A DNA stretch of 64,000 bases, taken from contig DASVVT010000072.1 of assembly GCA_036386415.1 (NCBI GenBank), forward strand, positions 1-64,000, in the 5' to 3' direction. The translations under genes were made by a program, and so were the position numbers. Shown one piece after another: positions 25,861-32,992 of this stretch; the first letter of the stretch is position 1, and each line of letters opens with the position of its first letter. The notes below the pieces were generated by a model. It was given only the letters and a program-made list of their open reading frames with translations, was not told the origin of the DNA and did not search any database. Source of the stretch: DASVVT01 sp036386415 (GTDB lineage Bacteria > Acidobacteriota > Blastocatellia > Pyrinomonadales > Pyrinomonadaceae).

Positions 25861-27267
25861 ATGGGCGAAATAACAGTGACTCAAATGGCCTGCTCCCGAA
25901 TCCCCACAGCGAAGGGCCAATTTCGGTTATACTTTTATGTCAACACCCTGGATGATAAGGGGCACATGGCAGTCGTACATGGCGATGTCGCAGGCCGTCA
26001 GAACGTCCTTGTACGCATCCATTCCGAATGCTTCACCGGAGACATACTCGGCTCGCTGCGTTGCGACTGCGGCACGCAGTTGGAAGAGGCCATCAATCTG
26101 ATCGCAAAAGAAGAGGCGGGAGTCCTCATCTACTTACGCCAGGAGGGGCGGGGCATCGGGCTGCTGGATAAGTTACGCGCCTATAATCTTCAGGATCAAG
26201 GCTACGACACGGTGGACGCCAATCTGATGTTGGGGCACGGTGCAGACGAACGTGACTACACCGTGGCAGCGCTGATCTTGAAACAATTGGGCACCCAGTC
26301 TGTCCGTTTGCTCACGAATAATCCGCTCAAAATTGATAGCCTGCAAGCATCTGGCATGAAGGTGACAGCTCAGATTCCGATTCAGTCTCACGTCACTGCC
26401 GAGAACGCCGCCTACCTGCTCACGAAGGCTCAACGGATGAACCACATTCTGAACCTCGACTCGCTCTCGGCGGTGCTCAAAGGCAACGGCAATGGGCACG
26501 ACCGTGACCATCAAAGCTCTCAAATGCATCCCGAAAGCTTGCCGGCGGAGACGGATGAGCATATCAAAGTGCTATTGCAAAGAATCGCTGGACATCGCGA
26601 GCGTACGGGCCGCCCGTTTGTGACCTTGAGCTATGCGCAGAGCCTGGACGGCTGCATTGCGGCACGCTCCGGTCAGCCGTTGAACTTGAGCGGTCGCCAG
26701 TCACTTGTCTTAACACACAGGCTGCGAGCAACACATGATGCCATTCTCGTCGGCATCGGCACGGTGCTCTCTGATAACCCGCAACTCACGGTGCGTCTTG
26801 TCGAAGGCGAATCACCGCAGCCGGTGGTGGCAGATAGTCATTTGCGCTTTCCGCTCGATGCCAACCTGCTTCGTCAGCGCCCCCTTCCGCTTTTGATTGC
26901 CACCTGTGAAACGGCCGACCTCGAACGTCAGCAGGCGCTTGAAGACGCAAGGGCGCGCGTCCTGCGCTTGCCAGCCGATGCCGAGGGGCGAGTCAGTCTC
27001 CCTCTTCTATTAGATCGTTTAGGCGAGCTAAATATCGACAGCTTGATGGTCGAGGGTGGGGCGCGCATCATCACCAGTTTTCTCTCAGCGCGGCTGGTTG
27101 ATCACCTGATCTTGACGGTTGCCCCTAAACTGATAGGCGGCATGCATGGCATCCGGAGGCTGGCGCAGACTGGCCCTGTCTGCTTCCCGCACCTGCATAA
27201 CCTGCGTCATCAATGGCTGGGAGAGGATCTTGTGCTATGGGGTGATCCGGTCTGGGAGAAGCCATGA
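25861..27267 (+). CDS. RibA-RibD(reductase) fusion: GTP cyclohydrolase II + RibD_C
   Basis: This 468-residue protein fuses two riboflavin-type domains. Residues 1-205 are GTP cyclohydrolase II: zinc ligands C57, C68, C70 (GSLRCDCG), RQEGRGIGL (93-101) and the catalytic ADERDY (128-133). After a short Asn/Gly/His linker, residues 237-465 are the RibD C-terminal reductase: VTLSYAQSLDGCIA, HDAILVGIGTVLSDNPQL, LMVEGGARIITSFL. The usual RibD deaminase domain is absent. The predicted output is reduced 2,5-diamino-6-ribitylamino-pyrimidinone phosphate, as in the fungal/archaeal order. GGAGG precedes the ATG. The stop overlaps the next gene by four bases. Confidence 0.9.
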   Translation: MGEITVTQMACSRIPTAKGQFRLYFYVNTLDDKGHMAVVHGDVAGRQNVLVRIHSECFTGDILGSLRCDCGTQLEEAINLIAKEEAGVLIYLRQEGRGIGLLDKLRAYNLQDQGYDTVDANLMLGHGADERDYTVAALILKQLGTQSVRLLTNNPLKIDSLQASGMKVTAQIPIQSHVTAENAAYLLTKAQRMNHILNLDSLSAVLKGNGNGHDRDHQSSQMHPESLPAETDEHIKVLLQRIAGHRERTGRPFVTLSYAQSLDGCIAARSGQPLNLSGRQSLVLTHRLRATHDAILVGIGTVLSDNPQLTVRLVEGESPQPVVADSHLRFPLDANLLRQRPLPLLIATCETADLERQQALEDARARVLRLPADAEGRVSLPLLLDRLGELNIDSLMVEGGARIITSFLSARLVDHLILTVAPKLIGGMHGIRRLAQTGPVCFPHLHNLRHQWLGEDLVLWGDPVWEKP

Positions 27268-28295
27268 AGCGACGGGCTGTGTACTTCAACGCACCGCGTC
27301 AGGTATCAGTGCAGGAGGAGCCATTACCCTCACCCGCGACCGATCAAGTTCTAGTTCAAACCCTGATCTCAGCGATCAGTGCGGGCACGGAGCTGCTATT
27401 TTATAGAGGCCAGGCTCCCGCCGACATCCCCGTAGACGAGACCATCTCTGCCCTCGCCGGTGATTTTAACTTTCCACTCAAGTATGGGTATGCGGCTGTC
27501 GGACAAGTGATAGCGACGGGCGCTGAGGTTGTTCCGGCATGGCAGGGGCAGCTAGTCTTTGCCTTTCACCCTCACGAAAGCCATTTTCTCAGTTCTCCCG
27601 ACGAGCTGATTCCGGTCCCTCCCGGCCTATCGCCTGAAGAAGCAGCTTTCTTACCTAATATGGAAACTGCCGTCAACTTTCTACAGGACGGCCAACCGAT
27701 GATCGGGGAGCAGGTCGTAGTCTTTGGTCAGGGAGTGGTGGGACTACTGACAACGTCGTTGCTGGCCCGGCTGCCCTTAGCCAGATTGGTCACACTGGAT
27801 TGCGCTTCCTTACGCCGAGAGAAATCCCTGGCGCTTGGCGCGCAATCGAGTCTCGACCCGGAAGCGCCCGATGTGCTAGCCCAGTTGAACTCCCTGCTCG
27901 CCGTGGAGGGTTCCCACACCGGGGCTGACCTGTCTTATGAGCTTTCCGGCAACCCGGCGGCACTTGACCTGGCTATCGCGGGCACGGGTATCAATGGACG
28001 CGTGGTCATCGGATCATGGTATGGTCAAAAGCGTGCGGCGCTTGACCTGGGAGGCCGTTTTCATCGCAGCCGCATGTCGTTGGTCAGCAGTCAGGTCAGC
28101 ACCATTGCGCCGCAATGGTCGGGGCGATGGAGTAAATCTCGCCGTCTCCAGACCGCCTGGCAGATGATCCGGCAAGTGAAGCCCGGCTCACTCATTAGCC
28201 ATCGCTTCCCTGTTGAACGGGCATCCCAGGCGTATGACCTTCTGGATCAACACCCGGAAGAAGCCGTTCAGGTAATTCTCACCTATCAAAGTTGA
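27264..28295 (+). CDS. MDR-family dehydrogenase
   Basis: This 343-residue protein is of the medium-chain dehydrogenase/reductase fold. The NAD(P)-binding loop GQGVVG (about residues 153-158) is intact. The N-terminal catalytic domain has SAGTELLFYRG in place of the usual Cys-Gly-Thr-Asp, so it probably lacks the catalytic zinc; this resembles the BchC-like branch that acts on side-chain hydroxyls. The start overlaps the previous stop (ATGA). Position between the RibA-RibD fusion and a PTPS-like gene points to a redox step on a pterin- or pyrimidine-type intermediate, by inference. Confidence 0.85.
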   Translation: MKRRAVYFNAPRQVSVQEEPLPSPATDQVLVQTLISAISAGTELLFYRGQAPADIPVDETISALAGDFNFPLKYGYAAVGQVIATGAEVVPAWQGQLVFAFHPHESHFLSSPDELIPVPPGLSPEEAAFLPNMETAVNFLQDGQPMIGEQVVVFGQGVVGLLTTSLLARLPLARLVTLDCASLRREKSLALGAQSSLDPEAPDVLAQLNSLLAVEGSHTGADLSYELSGNPAALDLAIAGTGINGRVVIGSWYGQKRAALDLGGRFHRSRMSLVSSQVSTIAPQWSGRWSKSRRLQTAWQMIRQVKPGSLISHRFPVERASQAYDLLDQHPEEAVQVILTYQS

Positions 28296-28331
28296 TTGAG
28301 ATCGAAGATAGCTGTCAGGAGCGTAGACTCT

Positions 28332-28709
28332 ATGTATACCTTATGCGTCCATCAGGACTTTGTGGCCCAACATATCCTCGCCGGCGGGGACTCAGGCTCC
28401 GAAAATCATTGGCACTCGCATCATTACCAGGTAGAAGTGCGGCTGGAAGGAACGTCGCTGGATCAACAGGGATACATGATCGACATTGTTGATCTCAGGC
28501 ATCATCTGGACGCGCTGCTCGACTCATATCGAGACAGGATGTTGAACGACGCGCCTGAGTTCGCAGGCTTGAATCCCAGCCTTGAGCACTTCGCGCGCAT
28601 CTTCTGCCAGGCGCTCTCAAAACGAATTCAATCGTCGAACCTGAGCGCCATCACTGTCCGGCTGTGGGAAGATGAGAGAACCTGGGCAGCTTACCGGCAG
28701 GAGCGTTGA
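28332..28709 (+). CDS. 6-pyruvoyl-tetrahydropterin synthase-like protein with Glu at the Cys position
   Basis: This 125-residue T-fold protein has zinc ligands H14 (FVAQHIL), H28 and H30 (HWHSHHY), MIDIVDLR (the usual Met/Asp-Asp helix start), NPSLEHFA in place of NPTAENLA, and RLWEDERTWAAY near the C-terminus. The catalytic Cys, four residues before the first His of HxHxY, is replaced by Glu (E24), as in the PTPS-III type that makes 6-hydroxymethylpterin rather than pyruvoyl-pterin. The ATG at 28332 places H14 correctly. It sits inside the RibA-RibD operon, and its stop overlaps the GT start. Confidence 0.87.
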   Translation: MYTLCVHQDFVAQHILAGGDSGSENHWHSHHYQVEVRLEGTSLDQQGYMIDIVDLRHHLDALLDSYRDRMLNDAPEFAGLNPSLEHFARIFCQALSKRIQSSNLSAITVRLWEDERTWAAYRQER

Positions 28710-29800
28710 TGCGTGTCGGGCTGGTGATCTACGGCAGCCTGGAAACCCTCACGGGGGGCTACCTGTATGACCGTGCACTGGTCAATTACCTGAGGGCTCA
28801 TGGGGATGAGGTCGAGGTGATCTCTCTTCCCTGGCGAACCTACAGCCGTCACCTGATTGACAATTTTTCTCCCCTCCTCCGGCGGCGACTGCAAAATGCC
28901 GAGCTCGATCTACTCATCCAGGATGAGCTTAATCATCCATCGCTTTTTCTGATTAACCGATTACTGAAGAAACAGCTTCCTTATCCGATAGTGACAATCG
29001 TTCATCTACTGCGTTCGAGCGAGCCACGTGCGTCATGGTTGCGGCGAATGTACGGCGCTTTTGAACGGCAATATCTCAAGACCGTAGATGGTGCGATCTT
29101 TAATTGCCACACGACCCGCCTGACTGTTGAACGACTCTTAAAGCGAAATCTACCCGGCATCGTGGCCTATCCCGGGCGCGATCAACTGATTCCGACCATT
29201 TCCGTCGAAGAGCTGACGCGGCGGGCACTTGAGCCCGGCCCGCTCCGCATCATCTTCGTCGCAAATGTCGTCCCCAACAAGGGCTTGCATGTGCTCATCG
29301 AGGCGCTCAATCAGTTACCGCTACACAGTTGGCACCTGACAGTAGTGGGTAGCCTCACGATGAATCCTGCTTACGCCCGCGCGATCCGCCATCAAATCAC
29401 ACGGGGCGGATTCTCTAATCATGTGGAAATGATGGGAGCGATGCCGCATGATGAAATCCCAGGGCTTCTTGCCCGAAGCCACCTACTGGCCGTGCCATCC
29501 TACTATGAGGCAATCGGAATGGCTTATTTAGAAGCGATGGGATTTGGTCTTCCGGTGATTGCTTCGACGGCTGGCGGCGCGCACGAAATCATCGCTCATG
29601 GCGAGCAAGGTTTCCTGGCTGCTCCCGGAGATGCAAACTCCATCGCCCTTTATCTACAGGAGATCAATCAGGATCGCCCACGATTAATCGAGATGAGCCT
29701 CTCGGCCTACGAACGCTTCCAAAGGCATCCGACATGGGAGCAGAGTCTTGGAGACATACGTGAATACTTGCAGACCTTAATCAAAGCGAATTCGACGTAA
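28709..29800 (+). CDS. Glycosyltransferase, GT4
   Basis: This 363-residue GT-B enzyme has RIIFVANVVPNKGLHVLIEA (donor-domain start) and VPSYYEAIGMAYLEAMGFGL, the E-x7-E motif of family 4. TGGYLYDRALVNYL at the N-terminus is the usual acceptor loop. ATG 28709 overlaps the TGA of the PTPS-like gene (TGATG), so the two are coupled. Its place as the last gene of the operon suggests it glycosylates the pathway product, giving a pterin- or pyrimidine-glycoside; that is inference. It ends 30 bases before a family A repeat. Confidence 0.87.
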   Translation: MRVGLVIYGSLETLTGGYLYDRALVNYLRAHGDEVEVISLPWRTYSRHLIDNFSPLLRRRLQNAELDLLIQDELNHPSLFLINRLLKKQLPYPIVTIVHLLRSSEPRASWLRRMYGAFERQYLKTVDGAIFNCHTTRLTVERLLKRNLPGIVAYPGRDQLIPTISVEELTRRALEPGPLRIIFVANVVPNKGLHVLIEALNQLPLHSWHLTVVGSLTMNPAYARAIRHQITRGGFSNHVEMMGAMPHDEIPGLLARSHLLAVPSYYEAIGMAYLEAMGFGLPVIASTAGGAHEIIAHGEQGFLAAPGDANSIALYLQEINQDRPRLIEMSLSAYERFQRHPTWEQSLGDIREYLQTLIKANST

Positions 29801-29830
29801 GACAAGGATAGCTCCATCGGAAGAAAAGCA

Positions 29831-29944
29831 TTAAACGCAAAGGGCACAGAGGAAAAGCGCGCAAAGAACGCGAAGAAGCATCTCCTCCAGCGTCTTCTTC
29901 CTCTGCTCCCTTTGCGCGCCTTTCCTCTGCGTCCTTTGCGTTAA
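29831..29944. repeat. Family A inverted repeat, copy 3
   Basis: TTAAACGCAAAGGGCACAGA and its partner CTCTGCGTCCTTTGCGTTAA form the outer arms; the centre has GAAGAAGCATC / CGTCTTCTTCC words. It fills the gap between convergent GT4 and sulfotransferase genes, and may stop transcription from both sides. Confidence 0.85.
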
Positions 29945-29974
29945 ATTTTTCCTCATCGCCAGACGGAAGCTGCT

Positions 29975-30814
29975 CTAGTGCCAATGAAGCTCATATCCCA
30001 GATATTCTTGGAGCCGATGATTATCAGGCCGGTAAAACTCTGCCAGTAGTGCCCGCAGAGGTGGCGCAAGCTGAGGCGGCTGCGCATGGTTGAAGCGGCG
30101 CGCCAGCAAGTCACCATACTCGTGATGTGGCAGCTCAAGATAGTCTTCCATTTCCCGCATGATCATCTGAGCCCTGCCTGGCCGCGCAAGCTCCTCTGTG
30201 ACCACAACCTTGACCTGACCCCGACCGTATACGGACACCCACTCCTGTAGTTTATCAATATAGATGCCGGGAGAAATGTAATGAGTCTTTTTCCCGATAG
30301 CGTGCGCCTTCATCTCCGCCTGAATATCGGTCTCAAAATCCCTCACCTCAAACCCCAGATCGCTTCCCGCAGCTTGAAAGCGCCGGTACATACGATGATG
30401 CGAGTAGGCACGGTCAACGGGGTTGCGAACGAGGAGGATTAGTTTCACGCCCGGCAGATATTGATGGAGCAGCGACGGGGAGACTTCGTGAAAGGTATTA
30501 GCGCTCGCCTCGCCTGTGATGTAGTCTACCCCGGGCTTGCGCTCAACAGAGACCTTCACGGGAAACGACGTGCCTGCCTGATCCGACGCCTCCCACTCAA
30601 AAGATAGATTCCCCTGGTACTCGCGTGTTGGGAACAGACCATAATAATCGCTGATATGGGATGCGACGTACTCAGGACTATGTTGACCAAAAAAGTTTGG
30701 CTCTTTTTCTGCGCAGGGTAACACAGCGGGATGTGCTATCAAGTAGCGATAGAGGGAGGATGTCCCGCATTTATTCACACCGATGATAAAGAAGCTCGGG
30801 CGCAGGTGCTTCAT
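29975..30814 (-). CDS. PAPS-dependent sulfotransferase
   Basis: This 279-residue enzyme has the 5'-phosphosulfate-binding loop GVNKCGTSSLYRYL (about residues 12-25) and the 3'-phosphate-binding segment LLVRNPVDRAYSHHRM (about residues 126-141). Both are needed for PAPS-dependent sulfation of glycans, and the heparan-sulfotransferase-like layout is complete. Its start overlaps the stop of the GT9 gene by four bases (ATGA), so sulfation and glycosylation are coupled here too. It is a second sulfotransferase-like gene, 25 kb from the first. Confidence 0.87.
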   Translation of the reverse strand: MKHLRPSFFIIGVNKCGTSSLYRYLIAHPAVLPCAEKEPNFFGQHSPEYVASHISDYYGLFPTREYQGNLSFEWEASDQAGTSFPVKVSVERKPGVDYITGEASANTFHEVSPSLLHQYLPGVKLILLVRNPVDRAYSHHRMYRRFQAAGSDLGFEVRDFETDIQAEMKAHAIGKKTHYISPGIYIDKLQEWVSVYGRGQVKVVVTEELARPGRAQMIMREMEDYLELPHHEYGDLLARRFNHAQPPQLAPPLRALLAEFYRPDNHRLQEYLGYELHWH

Positions 30815-31968
30815 AGCTCACGTTGCATTGACTGATGGAAAGCTTTTCGTTCAGGCCGTGCCACATTAAGCCCATCACCTTCGAGAAGCTCGCTGGCAGC
30901 CGTGAGAATTGCGTCAACCGTGATACCGGCGGTGCAGGGGGGTTCGATGGAAATGCCGCACGGCGGATCAAAGATGCAATCACAGGGACTGCAAGGTAGC
31001 GGGACTCTGATGATCCGGTAGCGCTCAGGCGGACACCAGGGGCCCCACTTCAGGGGGTCGAGCGGCCCATAAAGACCGATGACCCTTGCGCCGACCATCA
31101 CAGCCAGGTGAAGCGGCCCACTGTCGATGCCGATCACCAGGGAAGCGCGGCGATAGAGCGCAGCCAGAGCGCCAACCGAAAGCCGTCCCGCCAGGCCGTA
31201 GGCGCATCCCTCGCTCGCCTCCACCACCTCGGCGACGAGCGCTTCTTCACCCGGCCCGCCCGGCACCAGCGAAGCCAGCCCCCAGCGTCGTCGAATCTCG
31301 ATTGCCAGGCGGCCCCATCGTTGAGGAGACCAGTTCTTCAGCGGCCAACCCGAGCCGGGCTGAAACACAATCGGATTTCGTCCAGCCGCAGGCGCTTCCA
31401 TGAGCACTTTCTCGGCAATCCCCTCTTCTAACCGTGTGGGCACAAAATTTCCCGCTGTGACCGGGCCAGGATCGTCAAGGGTCGTCGCTCCCAGGCAATT
31501 AGCCGCGACCTCAGTAAGATTGAGGGTTTGGCTGACGACGTGGCCTTGCTCATAAAAAGGAAGGGCAACTGTGAGAAATGGTTCGGTCCCAGGGGTCGCG
31601 TAGCCGATACGGATTGGGATGCCTGCCGCAACGGCCAACTCGCCCGACCAGGGGTCTTCCGGGCGAGATAAGATGATGATGTCGAAACGTCCACGAAGGG
31701 AGCTGGCCTTTTGGTTGACAATGGTCGTCCAGTTGGCCGGATCGGGTAGGGCTGTGAGCGGCGGAAAAGGGAGCGTGTATGTCCGGTCGATCTGAGTACA
31801 ACGCCGGACAACTTCGCCCAGTTCAGAGGCCACCAGAAAGCTGATCTGCACGCCGGGCACGCTCGCGCGCAACGCCGCAGCGGCAGGCAGTGTCAGGAGC
31901 ACGTCGCCGAGATGATCGGGACGAGCGATCAGAATACGTGGTCTCACTGCCTCCTGAGCGTGGGTCAT
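30811..31968 (-). CDS. Glycosyltransferase GT9 (heptosyltransferase-like)
   Basis: This 385-residue protein is of the ADP-heptose:LPS heptosyltransferase family. RILIARPDHLGDVLLTLP starts the chain, NPIVFQPGSGWPLKNWSPQR opens the donor domain, and GIDSGPLHLAVMVGARVIGL is the nucleotide-binding signature. A cluster of Cys near the C-terminus (PCSPCDCIFDPPC) is common in this branch. The start at 31968 is chosen so the Rossmann strand is N-terminal; a longer frame would overlap the preceding gene by 100 bases. Probably works on LPS or a capsule glycan. Confidence 0.87.
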   Translation of the reverse strand: MTHAQEAVRPRILIARPDHLGDVLLTLPAAAALRASVPGVQISFLVASELGEVVRRCTQIDRTYTLPFPPLTALPDPANWTTIVNQKASSLRGRFDIIILSRPEDPWSGELAVAAGIPIRIGYATPGTEPFLTVALPFYEQGHVVSQTLNLTEVAANCLGATTLDDPGPVTAGNFVPTRLEEGIAEKVLMEAPAAGRNPIVFQPGSGWPLKNWSPQRWGRLAIEIRRRWGLASLVPGGPGEEALVAEVVEASEGCAYGLAGRLSVGALAALYRRASLVIGIDSGPLHLAVMVGARVIGLYGPLDPLKWGPWCPPERYRIIRVPLPCSPCDCIFDPPCGISIEPPCTAGITVDAILTAASELLEGDGLNVARPERKAFHQSMQREL

Positions 31969-31985
31969 GCTCTCTCTCTGGTGGA

Positions 31986-32783
31986 TTAGGGATCGTAATG
32001 TAAAGTCGGCATGTGCGCCCCGTACTTTTGATAATACTCTTGATTGAATTCTAACCTGCTCTCCTGATAGTTCCACCGGTACGAGCACTCGCCGAAGTGT
32101 CTGATCTGGTACTCATATTTCTTCTTCCCGTTTTCATGGAGCCACGTTAAGTGCTCTACATGAGCTGTTTCTTCCGGGATAACCGTGCCTGCATGGTCAA
32201 CGGATGCGCTGCCATCGCAATAAAGAATGACATTATCTGAGCGAAACTGCTTGATCCCCTGGTGGCGATTTGTGCGAAAGATTCTGGGAGGGTGAAATCC
32301 ATCTACCCAGACGTGGCCGTCGAATATATAGTTCTTAAAGTTGATCGCATACCAATCTGCCGAATCATCTTCGCAGATATAATTCACGATTGCTTCGATT
32401 TGACTGACAGTATATATTTCATCTCCATCTAACATCCACACCGCGTCAATCTTTTCCGAGAGAAGGTATCTTAAGGCAAAATCCCTCGTTTCCGCCTCTG
32501 AGAAGAACCTTAACTGGCTCTTGTCTGTGAGAGCGTAAGGATTGTTGATGATGTAGAGATAATCGAAGGGGTATTTTTCGCGGCGTAAAAGCTCGCTCGC
32601 CGTTTCCATATCCAAAGCTTCCGCCTCGTAGCCAAGCTCAGCATACTCCTTGAACATGCCGCTCACGGCAGCTATTTTGAATTCGATCCCACCTCCCCTC
32701 AAATTAGTATCGAACCACGGACGAAGAACGCTCTCCAAATTAGCGGCGCAATCGAATAAACAGGCTAGTATCCCTATTCTCAT
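31986..32783 (-). CDS. GT2-like glycosyltransferase
   Basis: This 265-residue protein has IGILACLFDCAANLESVL at the N-terminus and the metal-binding AVWMLDGDE (about residues 115-123), as in GT2-type GT-A enzymes. FDGHVWVDGFHPPRIFR and the HAGTVIPEET segment are in the expected acceptor region. Weak ribosome site. It leads a three-gene minus-strand run with GT9 and a sulfotransferase. Confidence 0.75.
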   Translation of the reverse strand: MRIGILACLFDCAANLESVLRPWFDTNLRGGGIEFKIAAVSGMFKEYAELGYEAEALDMETASELLRREKYPFDYLYIINNPYALTDKSQLRFFSEAETRDFALRYLLSEKIDAVWMLDGDEIYTVSQIEAIVNYICEDDSADWYAINFKNYIFDGHVWVDGFHPPRIFRTNRHQGIKQFRSDNVILYCDGSASVDHAGTVIPEETAHVEHLTWLHENGKKKYEYQIRHFGECSYRWNYQESRLEFNQEYYQKYGAHMPTLHYDP

Positions 32784-32819
32784 ACAGAAGGAGGTAGTGG
32801 CCTCAAGCAGGAGAGTTGA

Positions 32820-32916
32820 ATTTTCTGCGACCTCTGCGCGTCCCCTTTGCGTCCTTTGCGTTTAAAGAGGAGATTAAACGCAAAGGACGCAAAGTATATT
32901 GGCAAAGGTCGCAAAG
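32820..32916. repeat. Family A inverted repeat, copy 4 (inside-out)
   Basis: A perfect 21-base pair: CTTTGCGTCCTTTGCGTTTA plus A at 32845-32865 with 32874-32894, around AGAGGAGA. The TTTAAACGC ends that lie outside in the other copies are here next to the centre, so this copy is turned inside out. Confidence 0.85.
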
Positions 32917-32992
32917 CTCTCTCTTGGCTGAACCATTACCCAGAAGGATCATCCCACTTAATTTTTAGAGAGAGCCTTTGTCATCAACCTTC

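Noticed and set aside
29781..29984. Open minus-strand frame over the repeat downstream of GT4
   Set aside because: Same NAKDAE repeat translation and no ribosome site.
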